Shown: positions 35,537 through 44,842, counted from the first letter of the stretch. The stretch: 64,000 bases of DNA from Streptomyces violaceorubidus (GCF_000717995.1 NZ_JODM01000012.1:1-64000); one strand, 5' to 3'. The notes: a model not told the origin generated them from the sequence alone. Numbers and translations: made by a program.

Positions 35537-36408
35537 TTCACGGCTCCCAACGACAGGCCCTGGACCAGTTTGTCCTGGGCGGCGAACCCCGCGGCGAGCA
35601 CCGGCAGGGAGATGACGAGCGACGCGGCGCACACCTTGGCCAGGAAGAGGCCCTGGCTGGTGATGAAGCCGGTCAGGAAGACGGGGGCGGTCTCGGCTAC
35701 CACGCCCGTCAGGACCCGGGCGAAGAGCAGCTCGTTCCAGCTGAAGATGAAGCAGATGAGCGACGTGGCGGCGATGCCCGGGAGGGCGATGGGGGCCACG
35801 ACCCGGACCAGGATCGTGGGGAGCTTCGCGCCGTCCATCCGGGCCGCCTCGATGATGGCGACCGGGACCTCGGCCAGGAAGGACTGCATCATCCAGACCG
35901 CGATCGGCAGGTTCATCGAGGTGTAGAGGACGACCAGCAGCCAGATGTTGTCCAGCATGTCGGTGTTCTTGGCGAACAGGTAGATCGGCAGCAGGCCCGC
36001 GACCACCGGAAGCATCTTGGTGGAGAGGAAGAAGAACAGGACGTCGGTCCACTTCTTCACCGGACGGATGGACAGGGCGTAGGCGGCGGGCAGGGCCAGG
36101 ACCAGGACGAAGAGGGTCGAGGCGATCGACGCCACCGCCGAGTTGACGAGGGCGGGCCAGGGGCTGGCCCCGCCGCCCGCGCCGAAGAACTCGCGGTAGC
36201 CGTCCAGTGTCAGCGACGCCGCGAAGGACGGCGGGTTGGTGGCCGCGTCGGACTCGGAGTGGAAGGAGGTCAGCGCCATCCAGGCGATGGGCAGGAAGAA
36301 GACGATCCCGACCAGCCAGGCCACGAGGCCGAGGCCGGCACCGGCCCTGCGGCGGGTGTGGGCGGGCTTGGCGTCGGTGACGACGGAGCGTACGGCGGTG
36401 GCGGTCAT
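35533..36408 (-). CDS. Carbohydrate ABC transporter permease (MalG type)
   Basis: 291 residues with six membrane segments. The EAA loop is EVPVAIIEAARMDGAKLPTI near residue 195, the coupling motif for the ATPase. Similar to polyol permeases (SmoG/MtlG type). Translationally coupled to both neighbours. No ATPase is encoded here; Streptomyces sugar transporters commonly share the MsiK ATPase. Confidence 0.92.
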   Translation of the reverse strand: MTATAVRSVVTDAKPAHTRRRAGAGLGLVAWLVGIVFFLPIAWMALTSFHSESDAATNPPSFAASLTLDGYREFFGAGGGASPWPALVNSAVASIASTLFVLVLALPAAYALSIRPVKKWTDVLFFFLSTKMLPVVAGLLPIYLFAKNTDMLDNIWLLVVLYTSMNLPIAVWMMQSFLAEVPVAIIEAARMDGAKLPTILVRVVAPIALPGIAATSLICFIFSWNELLFARVLTGVVAETAPVFLTGFITSQGLFLAKVCAASLVISLPVLAAGFAAQDKLVQGLSLGAVK

Positions 36409-37349
36409 GCGCGGCCGGCCTCCTCGCGGAACAGGGACGACACCACGCGCAGCGCGAAGGTGGCGATGACGATCGAGCCGATGACGACCAGGACGCCCGC
36501 GGCCGAGGCGAGGCCGTTCTCGTGGGCCTGGTAGAAGCTCTGGTAGACGGTGTAGGGCAGGTTGGCCGTGCCCAGGCCGCCGGAGGTGAGGGTGAAGACC
36601 GCGTCGAAGTTCTGGACGATGTAGATCGAGCCGAGCAGGGCGCCGAGTTCCAGGTAGCGGCGCAGGTGGGGGAGGGTGAGGTGGACGAAGATCTGCCAGT
36701 CGCCCGCGCCGTCCACCCGGGCGGCCTCGATCTGCTGCTGGTCCCGGCTCTGCAGTCCGGCCAGCAGGATGAGCATCATGAACGGCGTCCACTGCCACAC
36801 CAGTGAGGCCTCGACCGCGAGCAGCGGGGTGTTCGAGATCCAGTCCGGCTGGGGTCCGCCGACGTAGTGCAACAGCCCGTTGAGCAGGCCGTATTCGGGG
36901 TTGTAGAGGACGTGCTTCCAGAGCAGGGCCGCCGCCACCGGGACCACCAGGAACGGGGCGATCAGGAGGGTGCGGACCACGCCGCGGCCCTTGAACCTGC
37001 GGTCGAGGAGCAGGGCGAGGACCAGCCCGAGGACCAGGCTGGCCAGGACGACCGCCACGGTGAGCAGGATCGTCGTCCACACCGACTTGCGCAGGGCCGG
37101 GTCGCTCAGGACGTCGCCGTAGTTGGCGAAGCCGGTGAAGTGGCGGGCGTCGGGGTAGAGGGCGTTCCAGTCGAAGAAGGAGATCACCAGGGTCGCCACG
37201 AAGGGCAGCTGGGTGACCACGACCATGAAGACCAGGGCGGGGAGGAGGGGCGCGCGGGTGGCCCAGGCGCGCAGCCGGTTGGACGGCGGGCGGACGGTGG
37301 GGCGGGTGTGTTCGGGTGCGGCCGAGGGGGCCGTGGTGGTGGCGGTCAT
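36405..37349 (-). CDS. Carbohydrate ABC transporter permease (MalF type)
   Basis: 314 residues, six membrane segments. EAA loop: RDQQQIEAARVDGAGDWQIF near residue 210. Start ATG 37347-37349 overlaps the binding-protein stop, and the stop overlaps the MalG-type permease. It pairs with that permease to form the channel. Confidence 0.92.
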   Translation of the reverse strand: MTATTTAPSAAPEHTRPTVRPPSNRLRAWATRAPLLPALVFMVVVTQLPFVATLVISFFDWNALYPDARHFTGFANYGDVLSDPALRKSVWTTILLTVAVVLASLVLGLVLALLLDRRFKGRGVVRTLLIAPFLVVPVAAALLWKHVLYNPEYGLLNGLLHYVGGPQPDWISNTPLLAVEASLVWQWTPFMMLILLAGLQSRDQQQIEAARVDGAGDWQIFVHLTLPHLRRYLELGALLGSIYIVQNFDAVFTLTSGGLGTANLPYTVYQSFYQAHENGLASAAGVLVVIGSIVIATFALRVVSSLFREEAGRA

Positions 37350-38716
37350 CGTCCCTCGTACTCCTCGGAGATCTTCTCGGCGAGCTGCTGGGACTTCTTC
37401 AGGGCCTCCTCGACGGACTGGCGTCCGGCGATGGCCGCGCTGATCTCCTGGGAGACCTTGGTACCGAGGTCGGTGAACTCGGGGATGCCGACGAACTGGA
37501 TGCCGGGCGCGGGCCGCGGCTGCACGCCGGGATCCTTGGGCCGGGCGCCCTCGATGGCCTTCCTGGTCATCTCCTGGAAGGCGGCGGCCTCCTTCACGTA
37601 GGCCGGGTTCCCGTACGTCGAGGCGCGCTTGCCGGCCGGGACGTTGGACCAGCCGATCTCGTCGCCGACCAGCTGCTCGTACTCCTTGCTGGACGCCCAG
37701 GAGAGGAACTTCCAGGCCTTGTCGGCGTTGCGCGAGGCCTTCTGGATGCCCCAGGCCCAGGTGTAGAGCCAGCCGGAGGAGTCCGTCTTCTCCACCGGGG
37801 CGGGCGCGTAGCCGACCTTGCCCTTGACCGGGGACCCGGCGGCGTCCAGGGAGCCGGCCGCGGAGGTGGCGTCGTACCACATGGCCACCTTGCCCTGGGT
37901 CATGTTGTTCAGGCACTCGGCGAAGCCGGACTGGGCGGCGCCGGACTCGCCGTGCTCGCGGACCAGGTCGACGTAGAACTTCGTCGCCCGCTGCCACTCG
38001 GGGGAGTCGAGCCGGGCCTGCCAGTCCTGGTCGAACCAGGTGCCGCCGAAGGTGTTCACGACCGTCGTCAGGGGTGCCATCAGCTCGCCCCAGCCGGGCA
38101 GTCCGCGCAGGCAGATGCCCTTCATCCCGGGTTCGGACCCGTCGAGCTTCTCGGCGAAGCCGGCCACCTCGGTCCAGGTGGGGTGTTCGGGCATCTCGAG
38201 GCCCGCCTTGGCGAACAGGTCCTTGCGGTACATCAGGAAGGACGACTCGCCGTAGAAGGGCTGGCCGTAGAGCTTGCCGTCCTCGGCGGTGAGGGACTCG
38301 CGCATCGGGCCGAGGACGTCCTGCTCGTCGTAGGCCGGGTCCTTGGCGACGTAGGAGTCCATCTCGTGCAGCCAGTCGTTGCGGGCGTAGATCGGTATCT
38401 CGTAGTTGGAGAGGGTGGCGGCGTCGTACTGGCCGGCCTGGTTGGCGAAGTCCTGGCTGATCTTGTCGCGGACGTCGTTCTCCGGCAGGACGGTGAAGTT
38501 CACCTTGATGCCGGTGTCCTTGGTGAAGTGGTCGGCGGTGAGCTTCTGCAACTCGACCATCTGCGGGTTGTTGACCATCAGGACGTTGATGGCGTTGCCG
38601 CCGGATCCGGCGCCGCCCGCCCCGACCCAGCAGCCGGTGAGCAGCGGGGCGAGCAGCGTCCCTGCGGCGGCCAGGGCGAGAGTCGCTCGCGGCCTCCGTC
38701 GGCTCTGGGTTCGCAT
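37346..38716 (-). CDS. Extracellular sugar/polyol-binding lipoprotein
   Basis: 456 residues. The lipobox LLTGC lies at about residues 25-29 after a short signal peptide, so it is anchored outside the membrane. The SBP_bac_1 fold follows: VLMVNNPQMVELQKLTADHF near the start and YGQPFYGESSFLMYRKDLFAKAG in the middle. Sequence character matches sorbitol/mannitol-type binders. ATG 38714-38716 is preceded by CAGGAG. First structural gene after the DeoR regulator. Confidence 0.9.
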   Translation of the reverse strand: MRTQSRRRPRATLALAAAGTLLAPLLTGCWVGAGGAGSGGNAINVLMVNNPQMVELQKLTADHFTKDTGIKVNFTVLPENDVRDKISQDFANQAGQYDAATLSNYEIPIYARNDWLHEMDSYVAKDPAYDEQDVLGPMRESLTAEDGKLYGQPFYGESSFLMYRKDLFAKAGLEMPEHPTWTEVAGFAEKLDGSEPGMKGICLRGLPGWGELMAPLTTVVNTFGGTWFDQDWQARLDSPEWQRATKFYVDLVREHGESGAAQSGFAECLNNMTQGKVAMWYDATSAAGSLDAAGSPVKGKVGYAPAPVEKTDSSGWLYTWAWGIQKASRNADKAWKFLSWASSKEYEQLVGDEIGWSNVPAGKRASTYGNPAYVKEAAAFQEMTRKAIEGARPKDPGVQPRPAPGIQFVGIPEFTDLGTKVSQEISAAIAGRQSVEEALKKSQQLAEKISEEYEGR

Positions 38717-38806
38717 GGATCGCTCCTGAACGTATGGGGAGGTATAGGGAGATACAGGGCATTGAAGGGTGTGGACGTGCCCGTGCGGGACGGGGCCGGG
38801 TGGTGC
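38717..38806 (-). promoter_or_regulatory. Leader between deoR-type gene and binding protein
   Basis: This 90 bp stretch is the least GC-rich part of the operon. On the minus strand it holds three similar T-A-T/A-C-rich steps (TGTATCTCCC, TATACCTCCC, ATACGTTC) in tandem, about 10-11 bp apart. These could be operator half-sites for the DeoR protein. Confidence 0.4.
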
Positions 38807-39583
38807 TCAGACGCGGATGACCTGGGGGCCGAGCAGTGAGTAGCGGTGGGCCTCGGCCGAGGGCAGCAGGGTGCTGGTGACGATGGCCTCCAGGGCGCCC
38901 ACCTCCGCGAAGCGGCAGAAGCTCACCGCCCCGAACTTGGTGTGCGCGCCGACGAACACCGTGCGGCGGGCGGCCCGGACGGCCTGCGCCTTGACCTCGC
39001 TGACCGCGGGGTCGGGGGTGGTGAGGCCGTGCTCGCGGGAGATGCCGTTGGCGCCGATGTAGGCCAGGTCGACGACGAAGCCGGCCAGCATCTTCGTCGT
39101 CCAGTGGTCGACGGTGGCCAGGGTGCCCGAGCGGACCCGGCCGCCGAGCAGCAGGACGGAGGTGTCACCGGCCTCCGCGAGGGCGCCGGCGACCGGCAGG
39201 GACGCGGTGACCACGGTCAGCGGCCGGTCCCGGGGCAGGGCCTCGGCGATGAGCTGGGGGGTGAAGCCCTCGTCGACGAAGACCGTCTCCGCGTCGCCGA
39301 GCAGTTCCACGGCCGCGGACGCGATCCGGCGCTTCTCGGGCACGTGGCTGGTGGCGCGGAAGGCGAGCGTGGTCTCGAACCCGGCGCTCTCCACCGGGTA
39401 GGCGCCGCCGTGGGTGCGGCGGACCAGCCCGTGGTCCTCCAGGGCGCGCAGGTCCCGTCGTACGGTCTCCTTGGCGACGCCCAGTTCGGCGGCGAGCGCG
39501 GTGACGTCGACCGAGCCGGTGGCGCGGGCCACGCGCACGATCTCGTGCCGGCGTTCTTCCGTCGTCCTTGTACCCGTGCTCAT
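38807..39583 (-). CDS. DeoR-family transcriptional regulator
   Basis: 258 residues. Winged helix with VDVTALAAELGVAKETVRRD and LRALEDHGLVRRTHGGAY, the DeoR signature. The C-terminal domain has the sugar-phosphate sensor pattern: VFVDEGFTPQLIAEAL, YIGANGISREHGLTTPD and VGAHTKFGAVSFCRF. It likely represses the polyol operon until a phosphorylated intermediate binds. ATG 39581-39583 selected over a longer, unsupported start. Confidence 0.9.
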   Translation of the reverse strand: MSTGTRTTEERRHEIVRVARATGSVDVTALAAELGVAKETVRRDLRALEDHGLVRRTHGGAYPVESAGFETTLAFRATSHVPEKRRIASAAVELLGDAETVFVDEGFTPQLIAEALPRDRPLTVVTASLPVAGALAEAGDTSVLLLGGRVRSGTLATVDHWTTKMLAGFVVDLAYIGANGISREHGLTTPDPAVSEVKAQAVRAARRTVFVGAHTKFGAVSFCRFAEVGALEAIVTSTLLPSAEAHRYSLLGPQVIRV

Positions 39584-39800
39584 GCCGAACACCCGCCTCA
39601 CCGCCTCGTCGCCGCGCGCCTGCCCGTTCGGGCCCGGGTGGCCCTTGGGGGAAGTTCTACAGCGGCCGCGCGGCACTGACCAGGTCTGTTGCGGATCCGA
39701 TGCTGCCCGGGTGTGCCCGTTTGCGGTGCCGGGTGCCCGTCTCGGACCTGGGGCGGAGCGCGGGGCGGGGTGAGAACGGGCAGCGCGGATGCCCGCATGG

Positions 39801-39837
39801 GGAAGCGGACGGGCCCGTTCGGTGCCCGTCCGCTTCC
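39801..39837. terminator. Terminator after the uronate dehydrogenase gene
   Basis: GGAAGCGGACGGGC (39801-39814) pairs perfectly with GCCCGTCCGCTTCC (39824-39837) around a nine-base loop. It is 30 bases beyond the minus-strand stop at 39867. Confidence 0.85.
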
Positions 39838-39866
39838 TCGGTGGTTCTCGCGGGGTCGTCTTCCGG

Positions 39867-40676
39867 TCAGTTGGGCCAGATCGGGGGGTCGGTCACGAAG
39901 TGGCCGCCCAGGCGGGCGTGCGCCGGGTTGTCCGGGTCCAGTTCGCCCTGCTCGGCGAGGAGCTTGTCGGCGTACGGCTCGGAGTCGTCCCGGGGTTCGT
40001 AACCGAGCGCCCGTGCGGAGGTCAGGTCCCACCACAGGCGGGTGTTGGCGGAGGAGCCGTGGACGACGGTGTGCCCGACGTTCTCGGCGGTGAGGGCCGC
40101 GTGGAAGAGGCGGGCGCCGTCCGCGGGGCTCATCCACACCGAGAGCATGCGCACGCTGGTCGGCTCGGGGAAGCAGGAGCCGATGCGGACGGAGACGGTC
40201 TCGATGCCGTGCTTGTCCCAGTAGAGCTGGGCCAGGTCCTCGCCGAAGCACTTGGACAGGCCGTAGAAGGTGTCCGGGCGGCGCGGCGTGTCGACGGGGA
40301 TGAGGGGGTCCTCGCCCTGCGGCCGGGGGGTGTAGCCGACGGCGTGGTTGGAGGAGGCGAAGACGATGCGGCCGACGCCCTCCTCGCGGGCGGCCTCGTA
40401 CAGGTTGTACGTGCCCTCGATGTTGGCCTTCAGGATCTTGTCGAAAGAGGCTTCCAGGGAGATGCCCGCGAGGTGGATGATCGCGTCGACGCCCCGGACG
40501 GCCTCGCGCAGGGCGTCCCGGTCGGCGAGGTCGGCGACGATCGCGTCCGGCTCGCCCTCGACGGGGCGCAGGTCGAGCAGGCGCAGTGCGTAGCCGTGGT
40601 CGGGGAGCAGTGCCCGCATCAGGGTGCCGAGGCCGCCGGCGGCGCCGGTGAGCAGGACGGTGCGGGGAGCGGGCAT
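39867..40676 (-). CDS. Uronate dehydrogenase-like NAD-dependent epimerase/dehydratase family protein
   Basis: 269 residues, the length of uronate dehydrogenases. The nucleotide motif is LLTGAAGGLGTLMRALL near residue 8, VVHLAGIS-like IIHLAGISLEASFDKIL near 65, and the catalytic Tyr-x3-Lys is in TFYGLSKCFGEDLAQLYWD near 136. Uronate dehydrogenases oxidise galacturonate or glucuronate to the aldarolactone with NAD. Divergence from kdgD, which acts later on the same route, supports this over a generic epimerase. Confidence 0.8.
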   Translation of the reverse strand: MPAPRTVLLTGAAGGLGTLMRALLPDHGYALRLLDLRPVEGEPDAIVADLADRDALREAVRGVDAIIHLAGISLEASFDKILKANIEGTYNLYEAAREEGVGRIVFASSNHAVGYTPRPQGEDPLIPVDTPRRPDTFYGLSKCFGEDLAQLYWDKHGIETVSVRIGSCFPEPTSVRMLSVWMSPADGARLFHAALTAENVGHTVVHGSSANTRLWWDLTSARALGYEPRDDSEPYADKLLAEQGELDPDNPAHARLGGHFVTDPPIWPN

Positions 40677-40742
40677 CCTCGGGACTCCTAGGTCGGTCTG
40701 TCGTAGTGGCGGACGCGTGGGTGCGTGCCGGTGTGTGCCTCA

Positions 40743-40851
40743 CGTTCAGATGCGTGGACACGCTAAGGAGCGCGTGGTCGGGCGTCAAGAGGGCGCCTGC
40801 TTGACGGTGTTAGCGGGGCGGCTTAGCGTGGTCGCGTTCAGAAATGTAGAC
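40743..40851. promoter_or_regulatory. Mirror-image divergent promoters with a repeated operator-like element
   Basis: Plus strand: TTGACG 40801-40806, 17 bp, TAGCGT 40824-40829. Minus strand: TTGACG (complement of 40783-40788), 17 bp, TAGCGT (complement of 40760-40765). Next to each -10 lies a related 17-mer, CGTTCAGATGCGTGGAC at 40743-40759 and CGTTCAGAAATGTAGAC at 40835-40851 (13 of 17 identical). The 17-mers overlap the expected transcription starts, so a repressor could close both genes at once. Confidence 0.75.
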
Positions 40852-40882
40852 GAAGGTCATAGATATGGAATGGGGAGCGCTT

Positions 40883-41833
40883 GTGACCTCAGCCCCTCTC
40901 GCCGCTCGGCTCACCGTGCCCAGCGGCCCGCTGTTCTTCCCCGTCACGGCGTACGGACCCGACGGCGGACTCGACCTGGACGTCTACCGCACCCATGTGC
41001 GCCGCGGGGTCGAGGCGGGTGCCGCCGCCGTGTTCGCCTGCTGCGGCACCGGCGAGTTCCACGCGCTGACCCCGGAGGAGTTCGCGGCCTGCGTCCGCGC
41101 GGCCGTCGAGGAGAGCGCGGGCCGGGTGCCCGTGCTGGCGGGCGCGGGCTACGGCACCGCCCTCGCCGTGCGCTACGCCCGCCTCGCCGAGGAGGCCGGC
41201 GCCGACGGGCTGCTCGCCATGCCGCCCTACCTGGTGCTCGCCGGGCAGGAGGGACTGGTGCGGCACTACCGGGAGGTGGCGGCCGCGACCGCGCTGCCCG
41301 TGATCGTCTACCAGCGCGACAACGCCGTCTTCACCCCCGGGAGCGTCGTCGAACTGGCCCGCACGGACGGCATCGTCGGCCTCAAGGACGGGCTCGGCGA
41401 CCTCGACCTCATGCAGCGGACCGTCAGCGCGGTGCGCACGGAACTGCCCGGCGAGGAGTTCCTGTACTTCAACGGACTGCCGACCGCCGAGCAGACCCAG
41501 CTCGCCTACCGCGCGCTCGGCGTCACCCTCTACTCGTCCGCCGTGTTCTGCTTCGCCCCCGAGATCGCCCTCGCCTTCCACCGGGCGCTGCGCGAGGGCG
41601 ACGAGCCCACCGTGCACCGTCTGCTGGACGGCTTCTACCGGCCCTTCGTCGACCTGCGCGCCCGGGGCCGCGGGTACGCCGTCGCCCTGGTCAAGGCGGG
41701 CGTGCGGCTGCGGGGCCTGGACGTGGGGGAGGTGCGGACGCCGCTGGAGGAGCCGGCCGAGGAGCACGTGAAGCAGCTCGCGCGGATCGTCGAGCGGGGT
41801 CAGGCGCTGCTGCGGGAAGGGGCCGGCCGGTGA
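40883..41833 (+). CDS. kdgD: 5-dehydro-4-deoxyglucarate dehydratase
   Basis: 316 residues of the DapA/NAL superfamily. The KDGDH pattern is clear: FFPVTAYGPDG, VFACCGTGEFHALTPEEFAA, VIVYQRDNAVFTPG (active-site Tyr) and GIVGLKDGLGDLDLMQRTV (Schiff-base Lys). It converts 5-keto-4-deoxyglucarate to 2,5-dioxopentanoate with loss of CO2 and water. GTG 40883 has GGGGAG five bases upstream; ATG 40865 is an alternative. Stop overlaps the next gene by four bases. Confidence 0.88.
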   Translation: MTSAPLAARLTVPSGPLFFPVTAYGPDGGLDLDVYRTHVRRGVEAGAAAVFACCGTGEFHALTPEEFAACVRAAVEESAGRVPVLAGAGYGTALAVRYARLAEEAGADGLLAMPPYLVLAGQEGLVRHYREVAAATALPVIVYQRDNAVFTPGSVVELARTDGIVGLKDGLGDLDLMQRTVSAVRTELPGEEFLYFNGLPTAEQTQLAYRALGVTLYSSAVFCFAPEIALAFHRALREGDEPTVHRLLDGFYRPFVDLRARGRGYAVALVKAGVRLRGLDVGEVRTPLEEPAEEHVKQLARIVERGQALLREGAGR

Positions 41834-43002
41834 AGACCTCGGCGTTCCTCTACCCCTGGGACGTGTGCGGCGACCCGGACGCCCCCGCCCGCGTCGCGGA
41901 GCTCGGCGTGGCGCAGGTGACGCTCGCCGCCGCCTACCACTCCACCCGCGCCCTCACCCCGCGCCACCCGCGCCACCGCGTGGTCACCGCCGAGTACGCC
42001 GCCGTCCTCTACCCGCCGGACGCCGCCCGCTGGGAGGGTCGCAGCCCGCGCCCGTACGAGGCGGGCGACTGGGCGCCCGGCGACGCGTACGGCGAGGCCG
42101 CCGCCGCCCTCGCGGACGCGGGCCTGGAGGTGCACACCTGGGTCGTCCTCGCCCACAACTCCCGCCTCGGCGCCGAGCACCCGCACACCTGCGTGGTCAA
42201 CGCCTACGGCGACCGCTACCCCTGGGCGCCCTGCATCGCGCAGCCCGCCACGCGCGCCTACCTCACCGACCTGGCCGCCGAGGCGGCGGTGCGGCCCGGG
42301 GCGCACGGCACGGAACTGGAGTCACTGGGCTGGTACGGGCTCGCCCACCTGCACGCCCACGACAAGACGGCCGGGGTGGCCCTCGGGGACGCCGGGCAGT
42401 ACCTGATGTCGCTGTGCTTCTGCCCCGCCTGCCGGGCGGGCTACGCCGCCCAGGGCCTGGACGCCGACCCGCTCGCCGCCGCCGTGCGCACCGCCCTCGA
42501 ACCGGTGTGGCGGGGCGCGGCGCCCTCGGACGGGGGCTGGGCGGGCGTGGAGAAGCTCCTCGGAGCGGCACCGGCGAACGCCACACGGGCGTGGCGCGAG
42601 GACCGGGCCCGCACGCTCCAGGAGGCGGCGGTCTCGGCGGTCCGCGCCGCCGCGCCCGACGGCTTCCAGGTCCTGCTGCACGCCGACCCGGTCTCCCACC
42701 ACTGCGGCGCCAACGCCGGGGTCGACCCCGCGCACATCCTCTCCGTCGCGGACGGCGTGGTCGTGCCCTGCACGGGCGGCGCGGGCCTGCTGACGCCCTT
42801 CGCCGAACAGGCCGCCGACGGCACCGTCCTCGCCGCCAACCTCACGGTGGTCTCCGGCATGGGCGGCAGCCCCCGCACCCTCGCCGCCGACGCCGCCCGC
42901 GCCCGGGACCTCGGGGCGAACGAACTGCGCCTGTACCACGCCGGATTGGCCTCGGACGGGGATCTGGAGGAGGTGCGGGCGGGGCTCACGTCCCTCGCGT
43001 AG
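41830..43002 (+). CDS. Unknown protein coupled to kdgD
   Basis: 390 residues, start GTG 41830 in a GTGA overlap with kdgD. No signal peptide. The beginning KTSAFLYPWDVCGDPDAPA and LGVAQVTLAAAYHSTRALTP and the middle ELESLGWYGLAHLHAHDK resemble a TIM-barrel glycosidase or isomerase fold. There is a cysteine pair in LCFCPACRAGY near residue 198 and a late GADGVVVPCTGGAG-like strand. I recognise it only as a conserved Streptomyces hypothetical. Its coupling to kdgD suggests a step in uronate or aldarate use, for example lactone or epimer handling. Confidence 0.7.
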   Translation: MKTSAFLYPWDVCGDPDAPARVAELGVAQVTLAAAYHSTRALTPRHPRHRVVTAEYAAVLYPPDAARWEGRSPRPYEAGDWAPGDAYGEAAAALADAGLEVHTWVVLAHNSRLGAEHPHTCVVNAYGDRYPWAPCIAQPATRAYLTDLAAEAAVRPGAHGTELESLGWYGLAHLHAHDKTAGVALGDAGQYLMSLCFCPACRAGYAAQGLDADPLAAAVRTALEPVWRGAAPSDGGWAGVEKLLGAAPANATRAWREDRARTLQEAAVSAVRAAAPDGFQVLLHADPVSHHCGANAGVDPAHILSVADGVVVPCTGGAGLLTPFAEQAADGTVLAANLTVVSGMGGSPRTLAADAARARDLGANELRLYHAGLASDGDLEEVRAGLTSLA

Positions 43003-43072
43003 GGTGCGGACGACGGCGTCCGGGGCCGGCCGGGGCCGGACGCCCTCGTCGCGCTCTTCGGAGGGGATGCCC

Positions 43073-43465
43073 ATGGAACTCGCCCAGGTCCGCCTTCTGG
43101 TCACCGACTTCCCCCGCTGCTACCGCTACTACCGGGACGTCCTGGGGCTGAAGCCGCAGCTCGAGGCGGAGGACGGCCCGTACGCGAAGTTCACCCCCGA
43201 CGGCGGCACCGCGGGCATCGCCCTTCAGGACCGCGCGCAGCTGGCCCAGGTGCTGGGCGGACTCGCCGACGAGCCGGCCGGCCACCGGTCCCTCGTCGTC
43301 CTGCGCGTGGACGACCTGGACCGCGCTTGCGAGGAGGTCACCGCGCGGGGAGCCGAACTCGTCCACGGCCCGGCCCCCATGACGGACCGCATGCGTGTCG
43401 CCCACCTCGTGGACCCGGCGGGCAACCTCGTCGAGCTCCAGGAGTGGCTGGTCCTACGCGGCTGA
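43073..43465 (+). CDS. VOC (glyoxalase/bleomycin resistance-like) family protein
   Basis: 130 residues with two beta-alpha-beta-beta-beta modules: VRLLVTDFPRCYRYYRDVLG and, later, VAHLVDPAGNLVELQEWL, which ends with the usual metal-ligand Glu. GGAGGGG at 43060-43066 favours ATG 43073 over ATG 43067. The 3' end overlaps the convergent MFS gene by 12 bp. Substrate unknown. Confidence 0.82.
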   Translation: MELAQVRLLVTDFPRCYRYYRDVLGLKPQLEAEDGPYAKFTPDGGTAGIALQDRAQLAQVLGGLADEPAGHRSLVVLRVDDLDRACEEVTARGAELVHGPAPMTDRMRVAHLVDPAGNLVELQEWLVLRG

Positions 43466-44701
43466 CGGCGTGGGCCCCTCCGTCGCACTCCGCGCGGGCA
43501 CCAGCACCGCCGCGGTCCCCAGCAGCACCGCCCCCACGGCCGGCAGCAGCAGGCGCGGGCCGATCGGCTCCACCAGGGCCGCGCCCGCGGCGAGTCCGAG
43601 CACGTTGGGCGTGAGGACCAGGGAGGTGGCCGTCGCCGAGACCCGGCCGAGCAGCGGCCCCGGGGTCTCGTGCTGCACGGCGGTCAGGGCGGCGATCAGC
43701 ACCGTCGGCAGCCCCGCGCCGATCGCCGCACCGGAGGCCAGGGCCACCGCGTCGTACCGTGCCGCCCGCGCCGCCACCGCCACGCCGAACAGGGCGATCC
43801 CCGCGGCGGCGAAGCGCCGCCCGCCCAGGCGCCGGATCGCCGGTCCGGCGAGCAGCCCCACCGCCACCGACCCGGCGCCCTGGACCGCGTACAGCGCACC
43901 GGCGTACGCGGGGGAGTGCCCGAGGGCGTCCACGACGGCGTAGACGGTGGCGCCGTTGACGCCCGCGCACAGCATCGTGACGCCGCCCGCGAGGACGAGC
44001 GGGCGCAGGCCGGGATGGCCCCGCAGATACCGGGCCCCCTCGGCCGTGCGGCGCCGCCAACTCGCCGTGGGGCGCTCCGGTGGCGCCTCCCGGACCCGCA
44101 GGGCGGCGTACACGCCGGTGGCCAGCACGAAGGTCACCGCGTCCAGCAGCGCCACGCCCGGTCCGCCGTACGCCGCGTACAGCCCCGCCCCGGCCAAGGG
44201 CGCCACCAGCTTCATGCCCTCGTTGGCGGTCGTGCGCAGGCCGTTGAAGTCGCCGAGCAGCCCCGGGGCGACGGCTGCGGCGACCAGCGCCGACTCGGCC
44301 GCGTCGTGGACGACGCCCGCCGCGCCGTACACGAGGAGCACCGCGAAGAGCAGCCAGAGCGTGTCCCGTGAGTCCACGGCGAAGAGCGTGAGCAGCAGGC
44401 AGGCCATCAGCAGGCCGGTGGCGATCAGCAGCGGCCTGCGGCGGACGCGGTCCGCCAGGGTGCCCAGCGCCGGGCCCGCGAGCGTCGGTGCCCACATCGC
44501 GAGCACGCACAGCGCCGCCAGCCCGTCCGAGCCGGTCAGGTCCTTCACCCACACGCCGGCCGCCAGCCACAGCGCCGAGGTGCCGAAGCCGGACACCACC
44601 ACCCCGGCGAGACACAGGCCCGCGTCGCGGTCGCGCAGGACGCGCACCACGGGCCAGGGTCCGTCCGGACCTGCGGATCTCCTCGTTCCTGCCTTCGTCA
44701 T
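43454..44701 (-). CDS. MFS transporter
   Basis: 415 residues with about twelve membrane segments. The MFS motif between helices 2 and 3 reads LGTLADRVRRRPLLIATGLL. It resembles MFS_3/enterobactin-exporter-like multidrug efflux proteins. Monocistronic, with convergent and divergent neighbours. Cargo cannot be inferred. Confidence 0.85.
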   Translation of the reverse strand: MTKAGTRRSAGPDGPWPVVRVLRDRDAGLCLAGVVVSGFGTSALWLAAGVWVKDLTGSDGLAALCVLAMWAPTLAGPALGTLADRVRRRPLLIATGLLMACLLLTLFAVDSRDTLWLLFAVLLVYGAAGVVHDAAESALVAAAVAPGLLGDFNGLRTTANEGMKLVAPLAGAGLYAAYGGPGVALLDAVTFVLATGVYAALRVREAPPERPTASWRRRTAEGARYLRGHPGLRPLVLAGGVTMLCAGVNGATVYAVVDALGHSPAYAGALYAVQGAGSVAVGLLAGPAIRRLGGRRFAAAGIALFGVAVAARAARYDAVALASGAAIGAGLPTVLIAALTAVQHETPGPLLGRVSATATSLVLTPNVLGLAAGAALVEPIGPRLLLPAVGAVLLGTAAVLVPARSATEGPTPSAA

Positions 44702-44842
44702 ACCTGGTCAGCGTGGGCCTAAGGCCCCGGCGCGGGCATCGGGCAGGTGACCTAGTGCCGGGCCCCGCGGCCGATGAGTTTCCCGGCTGCGACGAGTCCA
44801 CCCCCGAGAAGAGCCGGCCACGCACGACCCGAGGAGCAGCCG

